Counted from the first letter of the stretch, positions 38,401 through 46,290 are shown. The stretch is DNA of 64,000 bases from Elioraea thermophila (ex Habib et al. 2022) (GCF_003336755.1 NZ_QMDI01000002.1:496001-560000); one strand, 5' to 3'. Notes: generated by a model from the sequence alone, not told the origin. Translations and numbers: made by a program.

Positions 38401-38794
38401 CAGGCACAAGAATATCCACGCCGAACTCGGCCCCGGCACCAACGACCACATCGCCATCTACCGGGACGGGGAGACGGTGCGCTTTTTGGTCGCGACCAAG
38501 CGCGAGGCCTATGAGCGGGTGCGGCGCGGCGAGCCCGCGGTTCTTCCCGTTCACCCCGAGGGTGGGCGGCTCGTCATGGCGCTCAGGCCCGGCGATGTGC
38601 TGCGGCGGGAAGTTGATGGGGCGCAAGCCTTCGTTTTGGTCCGAAAGTTCAATGCAAACGGGCGCATCTTCTATAAAGTGCTCCATTCTTCCAAAGAACC
38701 TAGACCAGAGGTTTCGTTTGGTCCGAGTTGTGTGCGCGATGGCTGGCGCAAGGTCGCGGTCGACCCCATCGGCCGCTGGCGGTTCGCCAAATGA
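35444..38794 (+). CDS. cas9: CRISPR-associated endonuclease Cas9, type II-C
   Basis: This 1116-residue RNA-guided nuclease has all catalytic residues in place: RuvC-I Asp8 (WGFDLGVASVGFAV), RuvC-II Glu554 (VIRLEFARG), HNH Asp637-His638 (QIDHIFPVSRSFDDSQ) with Asn661 (GENAAKGRRTP), and RuvC-III His791/Asp794 (RHHAVDALVVAL). The arginine-rich bridge helix (RRRKRLMRRQVRRRRWRRVH) follows RuvC-I. A polar low-complexity stretch at about 145-180 (basic, then Ser/Glu rich) is unusual. The GTG start follows AAGGGAGG. Length and the cas9-cas1-cas2 order without csn2 or cas4 give subtype II-C. The stop overlaps cas1 (ATGA). Confidence 0.97.
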   Translation: MRTSWGFDLGVASVGFAVVCWDGWRSPDGEGEILALGVRAFSETRDEKSKEPLNAERRRKRLMRRQVRRRRWRRVHLRALLAEAGLLPGKDATPPQGQDPYALRARGLAGPLGAEEAGWAIFHLLKRRGFLGSRKVGPPTTEPLAARETPKRGRRRKTEESSSQSASAGTQARDSDEREAEERGKALAARLAGRPLAVFLQSDEHLRPKGEETPVWDLARRRGVGQTRDMVRAEFEALWAEQARHHPGLFTPALKARIETVALAQRPTFFRARSFGEDDLEPGEPRALKAHWLVQRFETLQLVNSLRLEGGNQRRLDAEERAKALDFLERVARPTWKGLRDAIGLSRAERFTHERGAKETLRGNATEAALRTALGETWDRLEPGLRDAIRREIGPAWHRIEYRPVKGGGILEIRDWQGIAQERAKLAERARAEWGLAHEEAERLAAISLPDGTARHSLKAIERLLPHLEAGLTYMEAVEREYGSRRDATAPLPALPGPNAGELHRIGDPVVRERMRALLAGIRNPTVLRTLGELQKVVNTLLRVYGRPDVIRLEFARGLKEGPKQRDETDRAQADRERLRKQAREEVRKLGRPAEGPEGEENVLRWLLWHEQGGVSPYSGEPIGAAEALDAAATQIDHIFPVSRSFDDSQANKVLVLAGENAAKGRRTPHEWLSADADRWTHLTQVVWPRMVEAGWPEAKRRRCLKAALEDPEADAEGFTARQLVDTAYIARAARDYLGLLFGGGQAGLNAVQPVSGRATALLRRAWGVGLGKLLGGGDEGDKVRDDLRHHAVDALVVALTEPRTVQALSRWWQVKETGLRPPPFDFPWPGFREEAKAKVASILVSHRVQAKLSGPLHEETRLGDTGEREPDGSVIYAKRKPVAELTASEILGGRDVWIADAGVRQAILDHLARHGVVLERRKRGAEKDAKAERELKRLLAMEIRLPLREETKRRWADHGVAAETGPIIKRVRLNLRRKDGVMPVHRHKNIHAELGPGTNDHIAIYRDGETVRFLVATKREAYERVRRGEPAVLPVHPEGGRLVMALRPGDVLRREVDGAQAFVLVRKFNANGRIFYKVLHSSKEPRPEVSFGPSCVRDGWRKVAVDPIGRWRFAK

Positions 38795-39756
38795 CGCGCA
38801 CCGTCGTCGTCTCCTCCCCCGCCCGGCTGTCGCTCCGTCATCGCCAGCTCGTGGTGGCTCGGGCCGACGGCTCCTCGCCCACTGTGCCTTTGGAGGACCT
38901 TGCCCTTCTTCTCGTCGAGGAGCCGCAGGCGACCTACACCCACGCCCTGCTGGCGGCGCTGATGGAGGCGAAGGCGGCGCTCGTCGTCTGCGGGGCCGAT
39001 CACATGCCGGCCGGCGTGCTTCTGCCCTACCAGGCCAATGCACTGGCCGGCGAACGGCAGCGCGCCCAGCTCGGCTGCCCCCGGCCGCTCGCCAAACGGC
39101 TGTGGCAGGCGATCGTCGCCGCCAAGCTGCGTCGCCAGGCCGACCTGTTGCGCCGGGCGGCGGGCAGCGACCTCGGCTTGGCCGCCATGGCGCGGCGGGT
39201 GCGCTCCGGCGACCCGGAAAACCTGGAGGCCCAAGGCGCACAGCGCTATTGGCCGGCCCTGTTCGGCTCCGGGTTCCGGCGCGACCGCACCGGCGAGGGG
39301 GCGAACCGGCTTCTCAACTACGGCTACGCCGTGCTGCGCGCCGCCACCGCCCGCGCCGTGGTCGCGGCCGGGCTGCTGCCGGCCTTGGGCCTCTTCCACG
39401 CCAACCGCGGCGACGCCTTCGCCCTCGCCTCCGACCTGATGGAACCCTACCGCCCGTTCGTCGACGGGGTGGTGTGGGACCTCGCGCAAGCGGGCCGCGC
39501 GGAGGGTGCGCTCGATCGCGAGGTGAAGGCGCATCTCCTCGGCGTGCTCAACCTCGCGGTCGGCATCGAAGGCAAAGCCATGCCGCTCGGCCTGGCACTC
39601 GGGCGAAGTGCCGCCTCGCTTGCGGCGAGTTTCGGTGCCCGCCGAGTGCTGCTGCGCCTGCCGGAAAACGCGGAGGGCCTGCCTGCCGCCGACGGCGGAG
39701 ATGACGGAGGGTCCGATGGCGACGCTACCCCGCCCGAAGCGGCCCCCGCTCCTTAA
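38791..39756 (+). CDS. cas1: CRISPR-associated endonuclease Cas1
   Basis: This 321-residue integrase inserts new spacers with Cas2. The metal-binding residues are visible: Glu in NLEAQGAQRYWPALFG, His in LGLFHANRGDAFALASDLME and the following Asp/Glu (DLMEPYRPFVD). The N-terminal beta domain starts MTRTVVVSSPARLSLRHRQL. The C-terminus is an acidic Gly/Asp/Pro-rich tail (PAADGGDDGGSDGDATPPEA) that overlaps cas2 by 41 bp. It is coupled to cas9 by ATGA. Confidence 0.96.
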   Translation: MTRTVVVSSPARLSLRHRQLVVARADGSSPTVPLEDLALLLVEEPQATYTHALLAALMEAKAALVVCGADHMPAGVLLPYQANALAGERQRAQLGCPRPLAKRLWQAIVAAKLRRQADLLRRAAGSDLGLAAMARRVRSGDPENLEAQGAQRYWPALFGSGFRRDRTGEGANRLLNYGYAVLRAATARAVVAAGLLPALGLFHANRGDAFALASDLMEPYRPFVDGVVWDLAQAGRAEGALDREVKAHLLGVLNLAVGIEGKAMPLGLALGRSAASLAASFGARRVLLRLPENAEGLPAADGGDDGGSDGDATPPEAAPAP

Positions 39757-40081
39757 CCCAATCGCCTGGCGCACCGTGTGGGTGTTCGCGATGTTCGACC
39801 TGCCGGTGGAGACGCAGAAGCAGCGCCGCGACTATGCCCGCTTCCGCAAGGACCTGCTGGCGGATGGGTTCACCATGATGCAGTTCAGCATCTACTTCCG
39901 GCATTGTGCGAGCCTCGATTCGGCCGAGGCGCACATTCGCAAGATGGGCGCGCGGGTGCCGCCCGAGGGCGAGGTTCGGTTCCTGGTGGTGACGGATGCG
40001 CAATTCGCCCGCATTCGGGTGTTCGCTGGAAAACGGCGCAGGCCGCCCGAGACGCCGCCGGCGCAGCTCGAGTTCTTCTGA
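39716..40081 (+). CDS. cas2: CRISPR-associated endoribonuclease Cas2
   Basis: This 121-residue ferredoxin-fold protein forms the Cas1-Cas2 adaptation complex. The family features VWVFAMFDLPVETQKQRRDY (conserved Asp after the first strand), YARFRKDLLADGFTMMQFSIYFR and VRFLVVTDAQFARIRVFAGK are present; the C-terminal PPAQLEFF is typical of type II Cas2. The ATG at 39716 follows GGAGG within the 3' end of cas1. An alternative ATG lies at 39701. The array starts 48 bp downstream with no terminator between. Confidence 0.95.
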   Translation: MATLPRPKRPPLLNPIAWRTVWVFAMFDLPVETQKQRRDYARFRKDLLADGFTMMQFSIYFRHCASLDSAEAHIRKMGARVPPEGEVRFLVVTDAQFARIRVFAGKRRRPPETPPAQLEFF

Positions 40082-40129
40082 GCTGCGCCGGCGATTTCTC
40101 CTGCCCTCTCAACAGCTTGGCCGGAGGGC

Positions 40130-43100
40130 AGTGTAGCGATGCCCGGTGCGGCCGCAAACCGCAGCCGAAATGTTCCATCATCGCGACAAATAACTAGTGT
40201 AGCGATGCCCGGTGCGGCCGCAAACCGCAGCACAAAGCCCCGCACCAAGAGCAAGCTCCGCAGTGTAGCGATGCCCGGTGCGGCCGCAAACCGCAGCTGT
40301 CGCCCCACGGGATGGGCGCGCCGCGCCAGTGTAGCGATGCCCGGTGCGGCCGCAAACCGCAGCCTCCAGCCGCTCCGCCAACAGCACGTCCACAGTGTAG
40401 CGATGCCCGGTGCGGCCGCAAACCGCAGCAGACTTCCGAGTGGCACGCTGCGCGCGCGGAGTGTAGCGATGCCCGGTGCGGCCGCAAACCGCAGCTTTCA
40501 GGTTGATCGAGCGCGGGCCGAATTCAGTGTAGCGATGCCCGGTGCGGCCGCAAACCGCAGCATCCCCGAGCTGGTGCGCTACGTGCGTGACAGTGTAGCG
40601 ATGCCCGGTGCGGCCGCAAACCGCAGCTCCGCGCAACGTGCCGTCGGACAGCATGAAGTGTAGCGATGCCCGGTGCGGCCGCAAACCGCAGCCAGAACGG
40701 GAGTGTTCTTTCGAAGGAACGAAGTGTAGCGATGCCCGGTGCGGCCGCAAACCGCAGCGCGTCGCCTGCGGCGATGCGGGTCCTCCATAGTGTAGCGATG
40801 CCCGGTGCGGCCGCAAACCGCAGCGGCAGATGACCCCTGGGTCGACGCCCGGTGAGTGTAGCGATGCCCGGTGCGGCCGCAAACCGCAGCGCGTCGCCTG
40901 CGGCGATGCGGGTCCTCCATAGTGTAGCGATGCCCGGTGCGGCCGCAAACCGCAGCTGGCCGTGGTCGCTATCGCGGTCGGGCGCGAGTGTAGCGATGCC
41001 CGGTGCGGCCGCAAACCGCAGCCCGCCCGAACCGTGCCCGAGGCAGCGCGACAGTGTAGCGATGCCCGGTGCGGCCGCAAACCGCAGCTTCCGGAGAGAT
41101 TCACCCGGAATTGGTAGCAGTGTAGCGATGCCCGGTGCGGCCGCAAACCGCAGCCCGGGGCAATTGGTGGTCCAGAATGGAACAAGTGTAGCGATGCCCG
41201 GTGCGGCCGCAAACCGCAGCTGCGGGCATCGGCGGGCGGCGCGGGGAAGGAGTGTAGCGATGCCCGGTGCGGCCGCAAACCGCAGCTGATCGAGGCGGCG
41301 GCACTCGCCGCCTTCGAGTGTAGCGATGCCCGGTGCGGCCGCAAACCGCAGCGCCTGTCGGCGGGGGATCGTGCCACCATCGAGTGTAGCGATGCCCGGT
41401 GCGGCCGCAAACCGCAGCCCAATCGGGGCATGCAGTCATGAACGCGGAAGTGTAGCGATGCCCGGTGCGGCCGCAAACCGCAGCCGCGGCCGCCGCTTCC
41501 TGCGCCTCGAGGCAAGTGTAGCGATGCCCGGTGCGGCCGCAAACCGCAGCGAGAGGGATAGAGGTCGAGCACCCGCGCCAAGTGTAGCGATGCCCGGTGC
41601 GGCCGCAAACCGCAGCTACGCGGAGCGGCGCCAGCTGATCGGCTGAAGTGTAGCGATGCCCGGTGCGGCCGCAAACCGCAGCCATCGCGGCGGTCTCGTT
41701 CTCTGCCATCGTAGTGTAGCGATGCCCGGTGCGGCCGCAAACCGCAGCTCCCAGGCGGGGTCGCCGCTGCAAGGGGCAAGTGTAGCGATGCCCGGTGCGG
41801 CCGCAAACCGCAGCTTGTTTTGTTCGATACTCCCAGCCCGGCGGAGTGTAGCGATGCCCGGTGCGGCCGCAAACCGCAGCTGGCACGATGACAAGCGAGT
41901 GCAGCATCAAAGTGTAGCGATGCCCGGTGCGGCCGCAAACCGCAGCTCGGCGGTCTTGTTTTCGTCTAATCCCCAAAGTGTAGCGATGCCCGGTGCGGCC
42001 GCAAACCGCAGCTGGCACGATGACAAGCGAGTGCAGCATCAAAGTGTAGCGATGCCCGGTGCGGCCGCAAACCGCAGCTACTATCGGACTGGCACGCAGG
42101 GGAGGTCGAGTGTAGCGATGCCCGGTGCGGCCGCAAACCGCAGCCAGATCAAGTAGCAAACGCGTTCGCGATGAAGTGTAGCGATGCCCGGTGCGGCCGC
42201 AAACCGCAGCCAACGTGGTGGATCGCCAATCTTGATACGCAGTGTAGCGATGCCCGGTGCGGCCGCAAACCGCAGCCGAACTCGAAGATCGTGGGCGGCC
42301 ACATCAAGTGTAGCGATGCCCGGTGCGGCCGCAAACCGCAGCGTGAAACGCTGAAAGGAGTCATGACCTATGAGTGTAGCGATGCCCGGTGCGGCCGCAA
42401 ACCGCAGCGGCGCGGCGGCGGATGAATACGTTGCTCGTAGTGTAGCGATGCCCGGTGCGGCCGCAAACCGCAGCGCACCAAGGCTTCCATCTTTTCGGTG
42501 CGCCAGTGTAGCGATGCCCGGTGCGGCCGCAAACCGCAGCGCAAGCGAGGGCGGCTGAGATGCCGGTCGGAGTGTAGCGATGCCCGGTGCGGCCGCAAAC
42601 CGCAGCGCCCCAGGCTCGGGCGAACGCACCGAACTGAGTGTAGCGATGCCCGGTGCGGCCGCAAACCGCAGCCGAGAGGATGGTGAGGGCCTCCGCCGCA
42701 GCAGTGTAGCGATGCCCGGTGCGGCCGCAAACCGCAGCGTGGCAGCCGCAGAGCCCTTCGGGCAGCGGAGTGTAGCGATGCCCGGTGCGGCCGCAAACCG
42801 CAGCTTGGCGCAGCGGGCGGCGCCTCGGCGGCAGAGTGTAGCGATGCCCGGTGCGGCCGCAAACCGCAGCTGGGGGTCTCGACGAAGTCGCGCCAGATCC
42901 AGTGTAGCGATGCCCGGTGCGGCCGCAAACCGCAGCAAGCAACATCTCATCCCGATCCGTCGCTTGAGTGTAGCGATGCCCGGTGCGGCCGCAAACCGCA
43001 GCTCGTCGGCCCCTGGGCGCGGCGCAAGCTCGAGTGTAGCGATGCCCGGTGCGGCCGCAAACCGCAGCTGCGCGCGCTCGGCCGCCTGCACGACGAGGAG

Positions 43101-43200
43101 TGTAGCGATGCCCGGTGCGGCCGCAAACCGCAGCTGCGGGCATCGGCGGGCGGCGCGGGGAAGGAGTGTAGCGATGCCCGGTGCGGCCGCAAACCGCAGC
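40130..43200 (-). CRISPR. CRISPR array: 47 repeats of 36 bp, 46 spacers
   Basis: Repeats start at 40130 and then every 66 bp, except that spacer 8 (40628-40656) is 29 nt; all other spacers are 30 nt. On the plus strand each repeat begins AGTGTAGCGATGCCCGGTGC and ends GGCCGCAAACCGCAGC; every copy I read is identical, including both outer ones. Base pairing with the tracrRNA places crRNA on the minus strand (repeat starting GCTGCGGTTTGCGGCCGC). Spacers 10 and 12, 27 and 29, and 17 and 46 are identical pairs. Each repeat contains the 10-bp palindrome TGCGGCCGCA. Confidence 0.98.
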
Positions 43201-43274
43201 GGCCGGTCCGGCAGGCCGCCGGTGCGGCCCGCCAGCCCGGCAGGGCGCTCCGCGCCCCGGCAACCACGGCAGCC

Positions 43275-43763
43275 CTACAGCCCCTTCTCCAACACCTCGA
43301 CGATCTGCCGCGTCCAGTACGGCACATCCGCCGCGTTGGTTCATGCCCGCCAGCGCAACGACAGCACGCCGTTCTCGAACAGCGGGTGCTCCTCCCACGG
43401 CTTGTAGGCCACGACGACGCGCTTCAACCCGGCCCGCAGCGCATCACGCCCCATCTCATCGCGGTCAATCGCCTTCAGCGCCTCGATCAGGGGAAGGAAG
43501 TAAATCGCGGTGAAGAACTCCGGTTCGGTGAACTGCTCGCCCTGACCGATAAGCGGCTCGACCACCACGTTCTCCCAGTCGATCTCCACCGGAAGCTCGA
43601 ACCCGGCCACGCGGTGGATCTCCCGCAGCAACCCCGGCAGCACGCGCTCCTGGTAGGCCGCGATGCCGCGCCGATCCACGAGCCCCAACCTCTGCTGACC
43701 AGCGGCCGGCCCGACCACTGCCAGGGACAGAATGCGCACCATCATGCCGCGTCGTGCAATCAT
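43275..43763 (-). pseudogene. Conserved hypothetical gene interrupted by in-frame TGA
   Basis: The ATG at 43763 follows GGAAGGAG. The first part (140 codons) reads VRILSLAVVGPAAGQQRLGL to ENGVLSLRWRA and stops at TGA (43343-43341). The same frame then stays open for 21 codons, TNAADVPYWTRQIVEVLEKG and a final L, to TAG at 43277-43275, with G or C in nearly all third positions. The coding character after the stop shows that the original gene ended at the TAG. No function is known to me; the name is left open. It may be a recent nonsense mutation, readthrough, or a sequencing error. Confidence 0.7.
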
Positions 43764-43935
43764 CGCCTCGCTCCTTCCCGCCACGCCTGTCACCGAACGG
43801 CAACAAATCGGCACGGACGTGGAATGACCGCACGAAGCGAGGCGCAGGACCAAGGGGCCACGTGTGCGCCTGACTCAAATCAAGGCCGACCCGAAGCCGC
43901 CGCCGCAGTGTGGTGGAATGAGGGAGGACGATCCG

Positions 43936-44427
43936 ATGAACAGCGCCACCCCTGTCGCCGCATCCTTGGCGGGCCGCATCGCCGAACGCGCGCGCCACAT
44001 CGTCGCCACCGAGCAGGCGGAAGGCCACGACGGCACGCTGATGCCGCACGGGCCTGCCGCCACCGATCACAGCTTGCGCCTGATCCGGGCGATGATCGCG
44101 GCGGCGAAATGCGATGGCGCGCTGACGGAAGCCGAACGGGAACGTCTGCTCGATCGCATCGGCTCTGCCGAGTTCCACCCCGACGTGATGGACTGGATCG
44201 AGCGCGAATTCCGCGCCCCCCTCGACATCGAAGCGGTGGTGGAGGGCTGCTGCGAGTCCCGCCTGCGCGCGGTCGAGCTCTACATCGCGAGCCTCGAGGC
44301 GATCGATCTCGCGCATGCCGAGGAGCACGCCTGGCTGCGTCGCCTCGCCGGCCGGCTCGGGCTCGAGCGGGCGCTGATCGACGCCATCCACACCAAGCAC
44401 GGCGCCCCGCCGCTCGACTGGGGCTGA
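43936..44427 (+). CDS. DUF533 (YebE/TerB-like) family protein
   Basis: This 163-residue protein has the DUF533 helical core: LRLIRAMIAAAKCDGALTEA, ERERLLDRIGSAEF, then the cluster SRLRAVELYIASLEAIDLAH and EEHAWLRRLAGRLGLE, followed by IDAIHTKHGAPP. The family resembles TerB, which binds metal or membranes in tellurite resistance, but its role is not known. E. coli YebE has an N-terminal membrane part that is missing here. The ATG at 43936 follows GAGGGAGGA; a longer reading from 43864 lacks a binding site. Confidence 0.8.
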   Translation: MNSATPVAASLAGRIAERARHIVATEQAEGHDGTLMPHGPAATDHSLRLIRAMIAAAKCDGALTEAERERLLDRIGSAEFHPDVMDWIEREFRAPLDIEAVVEGCCESRLRAVELYIASLEAIDLAHAEEHAWLRRLAGRLGLERALIDAIHTKHGAPPLDWG

Positions 44428-44439
44428 CCTGCCTTCCCC

Positions 44440-44688
44440 TCAGCCCCGCGAGTCGTCGCGGTCGCGACGCTCAAGCAACCGCTCGAGCTTCTCCGCGAGC
44501 CGTCTCTGCCCGATGCCGATCGCGCCGAGCGCGAACAGGGTGAGCGCGGTGACCATGCCGGAGCCGGCGTAGAGCAGCCGCCCCGGGTTCCACTCCGGGC
44601 CGAGAACGGGGGTCGCCTTCAGCGCGAGATCGAGGCAAGCGATCAGGGCAACGACCGCGATCACCTGCAGGGTCCGCCAGCCGATCAT
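44440..44688 (-). CDS. Small hypothetical membrane protein after folD
   Basis: This 82-residue protein has two predicted helices (TLQVIAVVALIACLDLALKA and YAGSGMVTALTLFALGAIGI) and a basic-acidic C-terminal coil (RRLAEKLERLLERRDRDDSR). Its ATG overlaps the folD stop (ATGA), so it is the last gene of the yggT-DUF167-folD operon. No family was recognised. Confidence 0.65.
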   Translation of the reverse strand: MIGWRTLQVIAVVALIACLDLALKATPVLGPEWNPGRLLYAGSGMVTALTLFALGAIGIGQRRLAEKLERLLERRDRDDSRG

Positions 44689-45548
44689 GCCGCGGACCCC
44701 ACCGCGCCCCCCCGTCGCGCGAGCGCGGCGGCGAGGGTGTTCTCGAGCAGGGAGGCGATCGTCATCGGCCCCACCCCGCCCGGCACGGGCGAAATCCAGC
44801 CCGCGCGCGGCAAAGCCTCGGCGAAGGCGACGTCGCCGACCAGCCGCCCCTCGCCGGTCCGGTTGATCCCGACATCGATCACCGCCGCCCCCGGCGCGAC
44901 CCAGTCCCCCCGCACGAGCTCCGCCCGCCCGACCGCGGCGATCAGGATCTCGGCCCGGCGGCACTCGGTGGCGAGGTCACGGGTGCGGCTGTGCGCGAGG
45001 GTGACCGTTGCATCGGCGAGCGTGAGCAGGGCCGCCATCGGCCGGCCGACGATGGTGGAGCGGCCGAGCACGAGGGCGCGCGCCCCGGCGACCGGCACGC
45101 CCGCCTCGCGCAGCATGGTCATCACGCCCTTCGGCGTGCAGGGCACGAGGGCGGGTTTGCCGATGGCAAGGCGGCCCGCGTTCAGCGGATGAAACCCGTC
45201 GACGTCCTTCGCCGGGTCGATCGCTTCGATCACGGCCTGGGGCCTGATCTGCGGCGGCAGGGGGAGCTGGACCAGGATCCCGTCCACACCCGGGTCGTCG
45301 TTCAGGCGCCGGACGACGGAGAGGAGGGCGGCTTCGGAGGTGTCGGCGGAGAGGGCGATGGTCTGCTCGCGGAAGCCTGCTTCGGCGGCGGCGCGCGTCT
45401 TGTTGCGCACGTAGAGGCGGCTGGCCGGATCCTCGCCGACGATGACCACGGCCAGCGAGGGCACTACGCCGGCGGCGCGGGCCTCCTCGCGCACGCGGGC
45501 CCGCACCCGCGCGGCAAGTGCCCGGCCGTCGAGCACGACCGCGGTCAT
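44685..45548 (-). CDS. folD: Bifunctional methylene-THF dehydrogenase / methenyl-THF cyclohydrolase
   Basis: This 287-residue enzyme interconverts one-carbon tetrahydrofolates. The catalytic lysine is in SRLYVRNKTRAAAEAGF, followed by ILVQLPLPPQIRPQAVIEAI, KDVDGFHPLNAGRL, the NADP-binding VLGRSTIVGRPMAALL and the C-terminal PVPGGVGPMTIASLLENT. The start overlaps the DUF167 stop by 4 bp and the end overlaps the small membrane protein gene. FolD supplies the formyl donor used by PurH elsewhere in the window. Confidence 0.97.
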   Translation of the reverse strand: MTAVVLDGRALAARVRARVREEARAAGVVPSLAVVIVGEDPASRLYVRNKTRAAAEAGFREQTIALSADTSEAALLSVVRRLNDDPGVDGILVQLPLPPQIRPQAVIEAIDPAKDVDGFHPLNAGRLAIGKPALVPCTPKGVMTMLREAGVPVAGARALVLGRSTIVGRPMAALLTLADATVTLAHSRTRDLATECRRAEILIAAVGRAELVRGDWVAPGAAVIDVGINRTGEGRLVGDVAFAEALPRAGWISPVPGGVGPMTIASLLENTLAAALARRGGAVGSAA

Positions 45549-45841
45549 CGTGTGAGGGCCTGGAAGCGCGCGGCCAGGGCGGTCGGGTCGCCCGCAATGC
45601 GAACCAGCTTGTCGCGAGCGCTGGCCCCTCGAACGACGCGGCAGGCGGCGGACGGCACGCCGAAGGCGTCGGCGAGCAAGGCGCAGAGGGCGGCATTCGC
45701 CCGGCCCTCCTCGGGCGGTTCGGTGACGGCGACCCGCAGCGCGACACTGCCGTCGGGCTTCACTGTTCGGCCGAGGACACCCGCCTTGCGGGCGCGGGGC
45801 GACACGCGCACCGGGAAGAAAAACGCATCGGGCAAGGTCAC
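45545..45841 (-). CDS. DUF167 (YggU) family protein
   Basis: This 98-residue protein has the DUF167 fold signature: [60 protein letters not shown] and [11 protein letters not shown]. The GTG at 45841 overlaps the yggT stop (GTGA), and its own stop overlaps the folD start (ATGA). The yggT-yggU pair is widely conserved, but the molecular role of YggU is unknown. Confidence 0.9.
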   Translation of the reverse strand: MTLPDAFFFPVRVSPRARKAGVLGRTVKPDGSVALRVAVTEPPEEGRANAALCALLADAFGVPSAACRVVRGASARDKLVRIAGDPTALAARFQALTR

Positions 45842-46128
45842 CGCAGAGCCGGAACGATGGTGGTGGCGAGGAAGATGCGCAGGAATTGCAGGAGCAGGAT
45901 CAAGACGAGCGGCGAGAGGTCGATCCCCCCCAAGTTGGGCAAAAAGCGGCGGATCGGCGCCAGCAGCGGCTCCGTCGCCCGATGCAGGAAATCGCCCACC
46001 GTCCAGACGAACCGGTTGCGCGTATCGAGAATGTTGAAGGCGAGCAGAATGGAGAACACCGCCGCGATGATCAGCAGCCAGATCATCAGCTCGAGGACGG
46101 TGTCGATCAGCCAGAACAGGGCATACAT
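45838..46128 (-). CDS. YggT family membrane protein
   Basis: This 96-residue protein carries a single YggT repeat: an N-terminal helix ([20 protein letters not shown]), the polar signature [20 protein letters not shown] followed by [20 protein letters not shown], and a second helix. YggT proteins affect ion homeostasis and division-plane placement in other bacteria. It is the first gene of the yggT-DUF167-folD-small membrane protein operon. Confidence 0.9.
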   Translation of the reverse strand: MYALFWLIDTVLELMIWLLIIAAVFSILLAFNILDTRNRFVWTVGDFLHRATEPLLAPIRRFLPNLGGIDLSPLVLILLLQFLRIFLATTIVPALR

Positions 46129-46246
46129 CGGGTGGAGTCCGGCGGTTGGCGGGCGGGCGGACCCTAGCGGCGGGGGCTCGGCCGATGCAAGGCATGCCGG
46201 GCGGAGGGCATGGCGTGGCGGCAGACGAGGCAGACCCGCGGTGTTC

Positions 46247-46276
46247 TTGACTTGTTGTTCGCTCCGCCCAATACAC
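46247..46276 (+). promoter_or_regulatory. Candidate tRNA-Ala promoter
   Basis: TTGACT (46247-46252) resembles a -35 box and is followed after 17-18 bp by AATACAC (46270-46276) as a weak -10. The tRNA starts 15 bp downstream. Confidence 0.5.
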
Positions 46277-46290
46277 CGAGGCTCGGAGGC

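Noticed and set aside
38791-40081. Type II-A or II-B assignment.
   Set aside because: No csn2 or cas4 frame exists in the locus, and Cas9 is of the shorter II-C size class. cas2 is followed directly by the array.
42871-42900. Self-targeting by spacer 42, which shares 17 bases (GTCTCGACGAAGTCGCG) with 54245-54261 in the MetX-like hydrolase gene.
   Set aside because: The match lacks the PAM-proximal end of the spacer and covers a codon string common in this GC-biased genome (Asp-Phe-Val-Glu-Thr read in reverse). Chance is the better explanation.
43201-43274. A clear leader sequence at the right end of the array.
   Set aside because: The 74 bp to the interrupted gene are GC-rich without a promoter-like or AT-rich block. 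The side of spacer uptake cannot be decided from this sequence.
40139-43407. Very long open frames through the CRISPR array on both strands (repeated peptides such as MPGAAANRS or CGLRPHRASLH).
   Set aside because: The repeat-spacer period of 66 bp is a multiple of three and the repeat has no stop in several frames, so the frames stay open by arithmetic. No ribosome binding site or spacer codon constraint supports translation.
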